From an uncultured Oscillospiraceae bacterium (lineage in GTDB: Bacteria > Bacillota > Clostridia > Oscillospirales > Acutalibacteraceae), in contig UQQR01000001.1 in the NCBI GenBank assembly GCA_900543215.1, forward strand, positions 62,001-126,000: a stretch of DNA of 64,000 bases, written 5' to 3'. The position numbers and the translations under genes were made by a program. Positions 1 to 8,279 of this stretch are shown one piece after another. The number at the start of each line of letters is the position of its first letter. The first letter of the stretch is position 1. The notes beneath the pieces were generated by a model. It was not told the origin of the DNA. It did no database searches and worked only from the letters and a program-made list of their open reading frames with translations.

Positions 1-96
1 CGTTTTATAAAGCCTGCCGTCCGTCTTTGCGTAATTAATACCGTTTTTCTGTTCGACCGTCCTTACTCTCGTAAGTACGCTTTCATACATCTTCAT
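1..96 (-). CDS. N-terminal fragment of an unidentified protein, cut by window edge
   Basis: Thirty-two codons are visible, starting at an ATG at 96 with a GGAG Shine-Dalgarno about seven bases upstream and no stop before the window edge. The visible residues are hydrophilic and basic with no signal peptide or membrane segment. I do not recognise the family from so short a stretch. A good promoter faces this gene from 125-153, which supports a real start here. It is divergent from the tRNA methyltransferase gene at 195. Confidence 0.55.
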   Translation of the reverse strand, partial: MKMYESVLTRVRTVEQKNGINYAKTDGRLYKT

Positions 97-124
97 AGAC
101 TTGCTCCTTAAAATATGTATGTTT

Positions 125-176
125 ATTATAACGCTTATTCTGCGACTTGACAAGTACCTTTTTAAGCTATTATAAT
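125..176. promoter_or_regulatory. Divergent back-to-back sigma-A promoters sharing a -35 palindrome
   Basis: Rightward: TTGACA at 147-152 and TATAAT at 171-176, spacer 18, for the gene at 195. Leftward: TTGTCA read from 153 to 148 and TATAAT read from 130 to 125, spacer 17, for the gene ending at 1. The two -35 hexamers overlap within the palindrome CTTGACAAG, so polymerases would compete for the site. Basis is sequence match only. Confidence 0.6.
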
Positions 177-194
177 ACACTACGGTGATGATTA

Positions 195-701
195 ATGGCA
201 AAACTTAATATTGTAATGGTTGAACCCGAAATACCGCAGAATACTGGAAATGTCGCAAGAACCTGCGCGGCTACGGGTGCGAGACTTCATCTTGTGGGAC
301 CTATGGGTTTTAAAATTGATGATAAAAAGCTTAAACGGGCAGGTCTTGACTATTGGCAGTATCTCGATATTACCTATTACGACAGTCTTGAAGATTTTTT
401 CAGCAAAAATACAGGCGACTTTTTCTATTTTACCACAAAGGGCAGGCAGACACATTCCGAGGTTTCTTACCCTGATAACTGTTACCTGCTTTTCGGTAAG
501 GAAACAAGGGGTTTGCCCGAGGAATTGCTTATTAAAAACCCCGAGCGCTGTGTCCGTATACCGATGCTCGGCGAAATCAGGAGTCTCAATCTTTCAAATT
601 CGGTAGCCATTGCGGTTTACGAGGCTTTGCGGCAGTGGAATTATCCCGCTTTGGAGAATTTCGGACAGCTTCATAACTATAAATGGGAGGATATAGACTG
701 A
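195..701 (+). CDS. trmL: tRNA (cytidine/uridine-34 2'-O)-methyltransferase, TrmL family
   Basis: SPOUT-class RNA methyltransferase of 168 residues, the usual length for this single-domain family. TrmL members methylate the ribose of the wobble nucleotide in tRNA-Leu isoacceptors using S-adenosylmethionine. Visible motifs are NTGNVARTC at residues 16-24, FGKETRGLP near 100-108 and RSLNLSNSVA near 129-138; the last two form the trefoil-knot cofactor site. The ATG at 195 follows a GGTGATG ribosome-binding sequence and a strong promoter at 147-176. It is a single-gene unit upstream of the glycolytic cluster. Family assignment is firm; the exact tRNA substrate is inferred. Confidence 0.93.
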   Translation: MAKLNIVMVEPEIPQNTGNVARTCAATGARLHLVGPMGFKIDDKKLKRAGLDYWQYLDITYYDSLEDFFSKNTGDFFYFTTKGRQTHSEVSYPDNCYLLFGKETRGLPEELLIKNPERCVRIPMLGEIRSLNLSNSVAIAVYEALRQWNYPALENFGQLHNYKWEDID

Positions 702-727
702 AAATCCCCTCTTTTTAAAAATAGATA

Positions 728-755
728 TTGAAAATTCAGAAAAATGTGGTAAAAT
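728..755 (+). promoter_or_regulatory. Sigma-A promoter for pgk-tpiA-gpmI
   Basis: TTGAAA at 728-733 and TAAAAT at 750-755 with a 16-base spacer, about 40 bases upstream of the pgk start. The short gap after trmL has no clear terminator, so some read-through is possible. Confidence 0.5.
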
Positions 756-796
756 AGATTTGTAAAATTTTTAACAATGTTGAAAGGATGTTATCA

Positions 797-2008
797 ATGA
801 ACGCTCTTAACAAAAAAACCGTTGACGATATTAATGTCAAGGGTCAAAAGGTTCTCGTTCGCTGCGACTTCAATGTACCGCTCAAAAACGGTGTCATTAC
901 CGATGAAAACCGTATTGTTGCGGCACTTCCGACAATCAAAAAGCTGATTGCCGACGGAGGCAGAGTTATCCTCTGCTCACACTTAGGCAAACCGAAGGGC
1001 GAACCCAAGCCCGAGCTTTCTTTAGCCCCTGTTGCAAAGCGCCTTTCCGAGCTTCTCGGCAAGGAGGTTGTTTTTGCCGCTGACGATAATGTTGTAGGCG
1101 AAAACGCAAAGGCCGCTGTTAACGCTATGAAGGACGGAGATGTTGTTCTTCTGCAGAACACCCGTTACCGTGCCGAAGAAACTAAGAACGGCGAGGAATT
1201 TTCAAAGGAATTAGGCTCTTTGGCAGACATTTTTGTTAATGATGCGTTCGGTACGGCTCACAGAGCGCACTGCTCTACTGTTGGCGTTGTTTCCTATGTT
1301 AAAGAAGCTGTTGCCGGTTATCTTATCGGCAAAGAACTTAAGTATCTCGGAAACGCTGTTGAAAATCCGGTTCGTCCTTTCGTTACAATATTGGGCGGCG
1401 CTAAGGTTGCGGATAAGCTTTCCGTAATTGAAAATCTGCTTAACAAAGCCGATACCCTTATTATCGGCGGCGGTATGGCTTACACATTTTTAGCCGCTAA
1501 AGGCTACGGCGTAGGTAAATCGCTTCTTGATACCGAAAAGATCGATTATTGCCGCGATATGCTTAAAAAGGCGGAGGAAAAGGGCGTTAAGATTCTTCTT
1601 CCCGTTGACTGCAATATAGCAGACCACTTCCCCGATCCTATTGACGCTCCGATTGAGGTTAAGACCGTTGACGCCGATAAAATACCGGCTGACTACGAAG
1701 GTCTTGACATAGGGCCTAAGACCTCAGAGCTTTTTGCCAACGAGGTTAAGAACGCAAAGACTGTCGTTTGGAACGGACCTATGGGCGTGTTTGAAAACCC
1801 GACTCTCGCAGAGGGCACCATTGCCGTTGCAAAGAGCCTTGCCGAGACCGACGCTGTAACAATTATCGGCGGCGGCGACTCCGCGGCGGCTGTCAACACT
1901 TTGGGCTTCGGCGATAAAATGACCCACATTTCAACAGGCGGCGGCGCTTCGCTCGAATTTCTTGAGGGCAAGGAATTACCCGGCATTGCCGCGCTTAACG
2001 ATAAATAA
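797..2008 (+). CDS. pgk: Phosphoglycerate kinase
   Basis: Transfers phosphate from 1,3-bisphosphoglycerate to ADP, the first ATP-yielding step of glycolysis, in the cytosol. The 403-residue protein has the full family length. Near the N-terminus is RCDFNVPL; the middle has GGAKVADK; near the C-terminus are the nucleotide-binding GGGDSAAAV and the GGGASLEFLEG segment. I place the start at the ATG at 797, because the in-frame ATG at 788 lies directly against the GAAAGG ribosome-binding site and leaves no spacer. It heads a glycolytic operon with tpiA and gpmI. Confidence 0.97.
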   Translation: MNALNKKTVDDINVKGQKVLVRCDFNVPLKNGVITDENRIVAALPTIKKLIADGGRVILCSHLGKPKGEPKPELSLAPVAKRLSELLGKEVVFAADDNVVGENAKAAVNAMKDGDVVLLQNTRYRAEETKNGEEFSKELGSLADIFVNDAFGTAHRAHCSTVGVVSYVKEAVAGYLIGKELKYLGNAVENPVRPFVTILGGAKVADKLSVIENLLNKADTLIIGGGMAYTFLAAKGYGVGKSLLDTEKIDYCRDMLKKAEEKGVKILLPVDCNIADHFPDPIDAPIEVKTVDADKIPADYEGLDIGPKTSELFANEVKNAKTVVWNGPMGVFENPTLAEGTIAVAKSLAETDAVTIIGGGDSAAAVNTLGFGDKMTHISTGGGASLEFLEGKELPGIAALNDK

Positions 2009-2018
2009 TTATTTTAAT

Positions 2019-2044
2019 TTAAGGCTTGCCGCGGCAAGCCTTAA
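2019..2044. repeat. 26-bp perfect palindrome between pgk and tpiA
   Basis: The intergenic sequence is a perfect inverted repeat with arms of TTAAGGCTTGCCG. As RNA it would form a strong stem with a tiny loop. There is no T-run on either strand, so it is not a standard terminator. An mRNA processing or stability element that sets the pgk:tpiA ratio is plausible but inferred. Confidence 0.6.
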
Positions 2045-2067
2045 GTGATGTAAAGGAGTTTTTTAAA

Positions 2068-2835
2068 ATGAATAAAGCAAAAAGAGCCGCAATAATTGCC
2101 GGCAACTGGAAAATGAACAAAACACCGTCCGAAACAACTGCGCTTATAAATGAAATGAAACCGCTTGTAGCTGATGCTGGCTGCAAGGTAGTTCTCTGCG
2201 TGCCTTTCGTTGATATTGCCGCTGCGGTAGAAGCCGTAAAGGGTTCTAACATTGAAATCGGTGCCGAGAATGTTCATTTTAAAGAGAGCGGCGCTTATAC
2301 AGGCGAAATTTCCGCAAAAATGCTTGTTGAAAGCGGCGTAAAATATGTTGTTGTAGGTCACAGCGAGAGAAGACAGTACTTCGGCGAGACCGACCAGACC
2401 GTTAACCTCCGCACTCTGGCGGCTGTAAACGCAGGTCTTACCGCTATCGTATGCGTTGGCGAAACTCTTGAACAGCGTGAACTCGGCTATACCGAAACGC
2501 TCCTTAAATATCAGACAAAAATGGCTCTTACGAATATAACAAAGGAACAGCTTAAGAACATCGTTATAGCTTACGAGCCGGTTTGGGCAATCGGAACAGG
2601 CGTTACCGCAACTGCCGAGCAGGCTGACGAGGGCAACGGCTATGTCCGTGCCGCTATTGCCGAAGCCTACGGTGAGGACGCGGCAGAATCCGTAACTATT
2701 CAGTACGGCGGTTCAATGAACGCTAAAAACTGCGATGAGCTTGTTTCAAAGGTAAATGTTGACGGCGGTCTTATCGGCGGCGCTTCGCTTAAGGCAGAGG
2801 ACTTCTCTGTAATTGTCAAAGCCGCAAGCAAATAA
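2068..2835 (+). CDS. tpiA: Triosephosphate isomerase
   Basis: Interconverts dihydroxyacetone phosphate and glyceraldehyde 3-phosphate. The 255-residue protein carries the catalytic set: Lys15 in GNWKMN, His98 in VGHSERR and Glu170 in AYEPVWAIGTG, plus the phosphate-gripping YGGSM near residue 211. The ATG at 2068 has an AAAGGAG ribosome-binding site. A longer in-frame start at 2026 would run through the intergenic palindrome and is rejected. Second gene of the pgk-tpiA-gpmI operon. Confidence 0.97.
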   Translation: MNKAKRAAIIAGNWKMNKTPSETTALINEMKPLVADAGCKVVLCVPFVDIAAAVEAVKGSNIEIGAENVHFKESGAYTGEISAKMLVESGVKYVVVGHSERRQYFGETDQTVNLRTLAAVNAGLTAIVCVGETLEQRELGYTETLLKYQTKMALTNITKEQLKNIVIAYEPVWAIGTGVTATAEQADEGNGYVRAAIAEAYGEDAAESVTIQYGGSMNAKNCDELVSKVNVDGGLIGGASLKAEDFSVIVKAASK

Positions 2836-2856
2836 TTTTCAACAGGAGTAATACCA

Positions 2857-4389
2857 ATGAAAAAACCCATAGTTTTAACTATAATGGACGGCTTCGGCAT
2901 TAATCCCGAAACAAAGGGCAATGCAATCAAAGCCGCGAATACCCCGAGGCTTGATAAAATCTTATCGGAATGCCCCACTACCAGAATCGGCGCTTCGGGA
3001 ATGGATGTCGGTCTTCCGGACGGTCAGATGGGCAACAGCGAGGTCGGTCACACCAATATCGGCGCCGGCAGAATTGTTTATCAGGAGCTTACCCGTATAA
3101 CCAAATCAATTAAGGACGGAGACTTTTTCACAAACAAGGCGTTTTTGGGCGCTGTTGAAAATTGTAAGAAAAATGACAGCGCTCTCCACCTTATGGGACT
3201 TTTGTCGGACGGCGGCGTTCACAGCCATATCGAGCATCTTTACGGACTTTTGGAGCTTGCGAAGAAAAACGGTCTTACGAAGGTTTATGTTCACGCATTG
3301 CTTGACGGCCGTGATGTTCCCCCCGCAAGCGCCGCGGATTATATTGATACCTTAAACGCAAAATTAAAGGAAATAGGCGTAGGCAAGCTTGCAACTGTTA
3401 TGGGCAGATTTTACGGAATGGACAGAGATAACCGTTGGGAGAGAGTCGGCAAAGCGTATGCGGCACTCGTTTACGGCGAGGGCATAGTGACAGATGACGC
3501 CGCGGCGGCTGTCCGCAAGTCCTATACCGAAATTGACGAAGAGGGCAAGCACATTACCGATGAATTTGTGCTTCCCACTGTAGTTTCGGGAACCGAGAGA
3601 ATTAAAACCGGCGACAGCGTTATATTCTTCAACTTCCGTCCCGATAGGGCGAGAGAAATCACCCGTACTTTTGTCGATGACGAGTTTAACGGATTTGAGC
3701 GCAAGGGCGGCAGACAAAAGGTGTTTTATGTTTGTATGACCCAGTATGACGCTTCAATGCCGAATGTCGAAGTTGCTTTTAAGCCGGAAGAACTTACAAA
3801 CACATTAGGTGAATTTTTGGCGAAAAACGGTATGACACAGCTTCGTATCGCCGAAACCGAGAAATACGCCCATGTAACATTCTTCTTTAACGGCGGTCGA
3901 GAGGTCAAGTTTGACGGCGAGGACAGAATACTTGTCTCCTCCCCCAAGGTTGCAACCTACGATTTACAGCCTGAAATGAGCGCAAACGAAGTTTGCGACA
4001 AGGTTTGCGAGGCTATTGAATCCGGCAAATACGATGTTGTGATTCTGAACTTTGCCAACTGCGATATGGTAGGCCATACAGGCGTATTTGACGCGGCAGT
4101 CAAAGCCGTTGAAACGGTTGATACCTGCGTCGGCAGAGTTGAGGACAGCACTCTTAAAATGGGCGGTGTTATGTTGCTTACCGCCGACCACGGAAATGCA
4201 GACAAGATGATTGCGGAAGACGGAACACCGTTTACCGCACATACAACAAATCTTGTTCCCTTCTCCGTTATCGGTAAGGATTGCGAGCTTCGTGACGGCG
4301 GCAGACTTTGCGATATTTCGCCGACTATCATAAAGCTTTTGGGTCTTACTCAGCCTGATGAAATGACAGGCGTTTCAATAATTAAATAA
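2857..4389 (+). CDS. gpmI: 2,3-bisphosphoglycerate-independent phosphoglycerate mutase
   Basis: Converts 3-phosphoglycerate to 2-phosphoglycerate using two manganese ions and a phosphoserine intermediate. At 510 residues it has the family length. Asp11 in MDGFG is a metal ligand, Ser61 in GQMGNSEVGH is the phosphorylated nucleophile, and TADHGNAD near the C-terminus supplies further metal ligands. An AACAGGAG ribosome-binding site precedes the ATG, 21 bases after tpiA. Last gene of the operon, followed by a terminator at 4397-4442. Confidence 0.97.
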   Translation: MKKPIVLTIMDGFGINPETKGNAIKAANTPRLDKILSECPTTRIGASGMDVGLPDGQMGNSEVGHTNIGAGRIVYQELTRITKSIKDGDFFTNKAFLGAVENCKKNDSALHLMGLLSDGGVHSHIEHLYGLLELAKKNGLTKVYVHALLDGRDVPPASAADYIDTLNAKLKEIGVGKLATVMGRFYGMDRDNRWERVGKAYAALVYGEGIVTDDAAAAVRKSYTEIDEEGKHITDEFVLPTVVSGTERIKTGDSVIFFNFRPDRAREITRTFVDDEFNGFERKGGRQKVFYVCMTQYDASMPNVEVAFKPEELTNTLGEFLAKNGMTQLRIAETEKYAHVTFFFNGGREVKFDGEDRILVSSPKVATYDLQPEMSANEVCDKVCEAIESGKYDVVILNFANCDMVGHTGVFDAAVKAVETVDTCVGRVEDSTLKMGGVMLLTADHGNADKMIAEDGTPFTAHTTNLVPFSVIGKDCELRDGGRLCDISPTIIKLLGLTQPDEMTGVSIIK

Positions 4390-4396
4390 TATTGTG

Positions 4397-4442
4397 CCAC
4401 CTACCCGAACAGGTGGTAAAATGCTTGTTCGGGTGTTTTTTT
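4397..4442 (+). terminator. Intrinsic terminator after gpmI with an alternative hairpin
   Basis: ACCCGAACA at 4403-4411 pairs with TGTTCGGGT at 4426-4434, followed by a T-run to 4442. CCACCT at 4397-4402 can instead pair with AGGTGG at 4411-4416, enclosing the left arm of the terminator stem in its loop. Confidence 0.75.
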
Positions 4443-4451
4443 ATTTTGCAG

Positions 4452-4490
4452 ATTTTCCGATTTGGCAATTGCCTATTCGGAAAATTTTTT
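4452..4490 (+). terminator. Second hairpin with T-run downstream of gpmI
   Basis: ATTTTCCGA at 4452-4460 pairs with TCGGAAAAT at 4477-4485, with a GGCAATTGCC inner stem and a following T-run. It may be a back-up terminator; it abuts the promoter of the next gene. Confidence 0.5.
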
Positions 4491-4517
4491 CTGACAGTAA
4501 CAGCTGTGTGTTATAAT
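4491..4517 (+). promoter_or_regulatory. Extended -10 promoter for the zinc-ribbon pair
   Basis: TATAAT at 4512-4517 is preceded by TGT, giving the extended -10 form TGnTATAAT. A CTGACA at 4491-4496 could be a -35 box, but its 15-base spacing is short. Confidence 0.55.
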
Positions 4518-4573
4518 AAATAGGCAAAATATTGCAAAAATTGCACAGCACAGCTTGAGGAGAGTGGTATGTT

Positions 4574-5341
4574 ATGGCACTTATTAAATGCCCGGAATGT
4601 AACAGCGATATAAGCGATCAGGCGGAAAAATGCCCAAAATGCGGTTATGAGCTTAAAACGCCGAATGAACCTGAGAAAAAAGAAAAAAAGTTCAAGGGTA
4701 AGGTCGATTACAAATACATAATTTTAGGACTGCTTATTGTAGTTGTCGGCTTTTATATGCTTAATAACAGGCAGAGTAGCAGCGATACCGGAAGCGGTAC
4801 GCAAAGTCCGACAGGGAGCACAACTCCTACCCCGTCGTCTCAGCAGCAACCCTCTTCCGGCACTGCACCGAGCACCACGCCCGGAACCAATCAGGGTTAT
4901 GTTATTTATAACGATACCAATTTGGGTGTTCAGTATGAAATACCAAGCTCCTACGGAACATTTACCGATAATAACGGTCTTACCTATGTCGGCGCCAGCA
5001 TAGACAGCGACGGTGCACTTATTCCCTACATTGTACTCGGCTGGGACAGCAATTATAACAACCCCGTACAGTTCTTAAACGCGTTTACGGATGAGCTGCG
5101 CAAGGCTTACGGCGATGTTGCTATTACAATAGACTTAGTTCAAGGTACACTCGGTCAATATTCAGTCTACGGAATTCAGTATACCTACAATTCAAGCGGA
5201 CATTTGGTTGTGGATAACAGGTATGCCACGGTTATAAACAACAAAATATTTATGATAGGCAGTAAGGAAGAAAATGTAAATCAACAATATATAAACGATA
5301 TAATAAAGGTGATGTTCAACACTCTAAAAGGAGGAAATTAG
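4574..5341 (+). CDS. Zinc-ribbon, single-pass membrane protein
   Basis: A 255-residue protein of unknown function. The N-terminus is a zinc ribbon with Cys6, Cys9, Cys20 and Cys23. A membrane segment follows at about residues 47-63, then a Ser/Thr/Pro/Gln-rich linker to about residue 107, then a C-terminal domain of about 145 residues placed outside the cell if the zinc ribbon is cytoplasmic. That domain has a beta-rich look, but I do not recognise it. The start at 4574 follows GAGGAGAGTGG. Only one base separates it from the next gene, a protease whose N-terminus begins almost identically (MALIKC.EC), so the two probably share a partner or process. Confidence 0.75.
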   Translation: MALIKCPECNSDISDQAEKCPKCGYELKTPNEPEKKEKKFKGKVDYKYIILGLLIVVVGFYMLNNRQSSSDTGSGTQSPTGSTTPTPSSQQQPSSGTAPSTTPGTNQGYVIYNDTNLGVQYEIPSSYGTFTDNNGLTYVGASIDSDGALIPYIVLGWDSNYNNPVQFLNAFTDELRKAYGDVAITIDLVQGTLGQYSVYGIQYTYNSSGHLVVDNRYATVINNKIFMIGSKEENVNQQYINDIIKVMFNTLKGGN

Positions 5342-5342
5342 T

Positions 5343-6503
5343 GTGGCGCTTATAAAATGCAAGGAATGCGGCGAGGAGATTTCCTCAAACGCAAAGGTAT
5401 GCCCACATTGCGGATACAAAAATGAGGTTTCGGTTTGCCCGGAATGCGGTAAAGAGGTAAATGAGAGCGACACCAATTGCCCTGCATGCGGCTATCCGCT
5501 CCATAAAAAAACCGCAAACAATATTATAACCGAAAACCTTGATAAAATTACGGGCGTCAAATCCGAAAGCTATGTATCCTTTAAGGATCTTTTTAAGGGT
5601 GCATTTAAAAAGCATAAAACCGAGGAGCTTGACGATGTTTTTGTATGCGGTACTAAAACTACAACGCCCGATGTTAAAGACATTAATCCGCAAAACGCAG
5701 GCGCATGGGTATATCTTAAAATTTTTATATTCTTTTTGATTGCTTATGTTCCGGTGCGAATAGGTTATATATCCTACGGAAACGCAAACTTTTTGCCTGC
5801 CTTGATAATGCTCGGTGCATTTGCTATGCCGGTTACGGTGCTTATTTTCTTTTTTGAAATTAATATATTTAAAAATATACCGTTTTACAGGGTTGTCGAA
5901 TACTTTATTTTGGGCGGTTCGTTATCGCTGATTACGGCAATTTTGTTTTTCGAGCTTGACCTTAATACCGATATATCAACATATATGGGTGCTCTTATGG
6001 TGGGACTTATTGAAGAAGCGGCTAAGGCGACGATAGTCACATTATTCCTGTTCAGAGATAAAAAATGCAAGTATATACTAAACGGTCTGCTTATAGGCGC
6101 GGCGGTAGGCGCCGGCTTTGCCGCATTTGAGACTGCGGGTTACATTTTAAGATACGGTATGAATTACGGTGTTGCCACAATGCTCGGAACCATTAAGGTA
6201 CGCGGATTTTTAGCACCCGGAGGACATGTTGCATGGGCGGCAATCGAGGGTGCGGCGCTTATGCTTGTAAAAGGCTTTGACAAGCTTGAGAAAAAGCACC
6301 TTAACGATAAAAGATTTTTGCTTATCTGCCTTATTCCGATAGTTCTGCACGGAATTTGGGATATGCCCATAAATCTGCCGTTTTACGGTGTGCCTATTAT
6401 TATGACAGTCCTTGCGTGGATAGTAATAATTTACTTTATAAATTTGGGACTGAAACAGGTCGACGAGGCTAAAAAGCTTGAATCAACAGAAAACAACGAA
6501 TAA
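5343..6503 (+). CDS. PrsW-family intramembrane metalloprotease with double zinc ribbon
   Basis: A 386-residue membrane protein. The N-terminus has two zinc ribbons (Cys6/9/20/23 and Cys32/35/46/49), then about 60 polar residues, then a multi-pass region from about residue 121. PrsW-type motifs are EEAAK at 224-228, FAAFET at 259-264, His295 and HGIWD at 336-340. PrsW relatives cut anti-sigma factors in the membrane; the substrate here is unknown. The start is GTG at 5343, with an AAAGGAGG ribosome-binding site lying inside the end of the previous gene. The neighbouring zinc-ribbon protein is a candidate substrate or partner (inference). Confidence 0.85.
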   Translation: MALIKCKECGEEISSNAKVCPHCGYKNEVSVCPECGKEVNESDTNCPACGYPLHKKTANNIITENLDKITGVKSESYVSFKDLFKGAFKKHKTEELDDVFVCGTKTTTPDVKDINPQNAGAWVYLKIFIFFLIAYVPVRIGYISYGNANFLPALIMLGAFAMPVTVLIFFFEINIFKNIPFYRVVEYFILGGSLSLITAILFFELDLNTDISTYMGALMVGLIEEAAKATIVTLFLFRDKKCKYILNGLLIGAAVGAGFAAFETAGYILRYGMNYGVATMLGTIKVRGFLAPGGHVAWAAIEGAALMLVKGFDKLEKKHLNDKRFLLICLIPIVLHGIWDMPINLPFYGVPIIMTVLAWIVIIYFINLGLKQVDEAKKLESTENNE

Positions 6504-6544
6504 AAGAACAGGTCTTCCGTACAAGCGGAAGACCTGTTCTTTTA
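6501..6544. terminator. Bidirectional terminator between convergent genes
   Basis: A 19-bp perfect stem with a six-base loop, A-rich at one foot and T-rich at the other. It includes the stop of the PrsW-like gene and the last bases of the LysR gene, so it can serve both strands. Confidence 0.85.
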
Positions 6545-7465
6545 TAAATATTTTCTTCTTGCGTCGCAAACGCAGGTTATAAATCTATTGTCAAGCGAAC
6601 TTAGCTTATAACCGTTTCGGTATATCAGAACATCCTTGTATACCCTGCTGTTATCAACGCAGTCACGCTGAATAAGATTATATCTTTTGTAAAGGTCTTC
6701 AGGTACCGGTGATACCCACATAAATGTGGACGGTACCGTTTCAAGCAGTCTGAACTGGCTTCCCCTTTCAAATATATATATATGCTTGTCAACATGCTTT
6801 GAAAGCTCTTCCTTTTTTACATCGGGCAGCGGCAGGGACGGTACATACGGGTCGGCGTGCGTAATTTCAATATAAGGCTCCAAATCCTTGCAGGAAATTG
6901 TTTCTTTTTTTGCCAACGGGTGATTTTCGGAAATCAGGAGTTTATATTTAAAATCGGTTATCAGTTCTGCGATTAAATGCTTTTCCTCAAACAGCGATTT
7001 AAAATATTTAAGGTATGTCTCCTTAAAACGGACTATTCCCAAATCACATTCACCATTTGTTATATTGTTAATTGTGCGCCAGGAATTGGTTTCCTTATAA
7101 AAAATGTCCGCCGCCATATCGGTTTTTATGCCCTTGGCAAATTCGGCAAACGCATACGAAATATAGCTTGCCCTCGGAACGCATACGGAAAAATGCTGCT
7201 TCGGGGACATCTTTTTTTGATATATAGCCTCAACCTCGTCAACCTGATTTATAATACGCCTTGCATACTGTAAAAACTCTTCCCCCTCGGGCGTAACGGT
7301 TATGCCCTTTGAGGTTCGGTTGAAGATGGTAACATGCAAATTTTCCTCAAGTTCCTTAATGGCTCTTGATAAATTAGGCTGACCCATATACAGATTTTCC
7401 GCAGCGCGGCTGATGGACTTGGTATTTGCAATTTCAACAGCATATTTTAAATGCAATAAATTCAT
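6542..7465 (-). CDS. LysR-family transcriptional regulator
   Basis: A 307-residue LysR-type regulator. The winged helix-turn-helix covers about residues 1-60 (sequence runs ISRAAENLYMGQPNLSRAI), followed by the effector-binding domain. The first half of that domain is clear; the C-terminal part departs from the usual pattern. I place the start at the ATG at 7465, six bases after GGGGA; upstream in-frame ATGs at 7489 and 7471 sit on or before that site. It is divergent from the DUF421 gene at 7602, a natural candidate target. Its effector cannot be read from sequence. Confidence 0.88.
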   Translation of the reverse strand: MNLLHLKYAVEIANTKSISRAAENLYMGQPNLSRAIKELEENLHVTIFNRTSKGITVTPEGEEFLQYARRIINQVDEVEAIYQKKMSPKQHFSVCVPRASYISYAFAEFAKGIKTDMAADIFYKETNSWRTINNITNGECDLGIVRFKETYLKYFKSLFEEKHLIAELITDFKYKLLISENHPLAKKETISCKDLEPYIEITHADPYVPSLPLPDVKKEELSKHVDKHIYIFERGSQFRLLETVPSTFMWVSPVPEDLYKRYNLIQRDCVDNSRVYKDVLIYRNGYKLSSLDNRFITCVCDARRKYL

Positions 7466-7601
7466 ACTCATTCCCCGATAACTTTTCACATTCTTTTACT
7501 CAATTCTATATTATTATGTTAATTTTGTCAATCATTAAATAATTTTTGCCAAATAAGACAATAATATTGTAGATAACACTATTGCGGAATTGGAGATCAA
7601 A

Positions 7602-8279
7602 ATGATTATTACTATTACAAGAACTGTAATTTTATATGTGCTTGTCACCCTCGGTATACGGCTTATGGGAAAAAGACAAATAGGCGAAATGCAGCCTAAC
7701 GAGCTTGTTGTAACGCTCTTGATTTCCGAAATTGCCGCCATACCCTTACAGGACACATCACAGCCCATACTTAACGGAGCTGTGGCTATTTTTATGCTTG
7801 TGATACTTGAAATTATTATTTCCGTAATTACAATGAAAAGTCAGTTTGTAAGAAAAATTATGAACGGAAAATCGGCGGTTATTATCAAAAACGGCGTAAT
7901 CGACCAGCATATGATGCGTCAGGTTCGTATGACCGTGCTCGACCTTGTGGAGCTGTTGCGCGGTCAGGAGGTATTTGACATCTCAACCGTTGCGTTTGCG
8001 GTGCTTGAGGTGAACGGTAATTTAAGCGTGCTTTTAAAATCGTCTGAGCAGCCCGTAACCGCCGGTGATATAGATGCTAAAAAGGAAGACGCAGTTCTCC
8101 CCTTGCCTGTTATAAGCGACGGCAAAATTGTTAAGGAATCCCTTGATGCGCTTGAAACCGATGAAAACGAGGTAGAAAAAATCACACGGGCTAACGGAAC
8201 CGAAGTTGAAAATGTATTTCTTATGACTATGGACAGATTTAATAATATTAACCTTATTAAAGCGAGGAGCGAGCAATGA
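7602..8279 (+). CDS. DUF421 (YetF/YrbG-like) membrane protein
   Basis: A 225-residue protein with about three N-terminal membrane segments in residues 1-80, then a cytoplasmic domain. The segment RLMGKRQIGEMQPNELVVTL is a hallmark of the DUF421 family, which is widespread in spore formers and of unknown function. The ATG at 7602 sits six bases after GGAG; a TTG at 7590 is possible but overlaps that site. The stop overlaps the next start as ATGA, so translation of the pair is coupled. Confidence 0.88.
   Translation: MIITITRTVILYVLVTLGIRLMGKRQIGEMQPNELVVTLLISEIAAIPLQDTSQPILNGAVAIFMLVILEIIISVITMKSQFVRKIMNGKSAVIIKNGVIDQHMMRQVRMTVLDLVELLRGQEVFDISTVAFAVLEVNGNLSVLLKSSEQPVTAGDIDAKKEDAVLPLPVISDGKIVKESLDALETDENEVEKITRANGTEVENVFLMTMDRFNNINLIKARSEQ

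Noticed and set aside
788..796. pgk start at 788
   Set aside because: The ATG touches the Shine-Dalgarno; the ATG at 797 has normal spacing and family-typical N-terminus.
1693..1986. Long open frame on the minus strand inside pgk, and many similar antisense frames
   Set aside because: They mirror codon bias of real genes, have no ribosome-binding site or recognisable domain, and lie fully inside confident genes.
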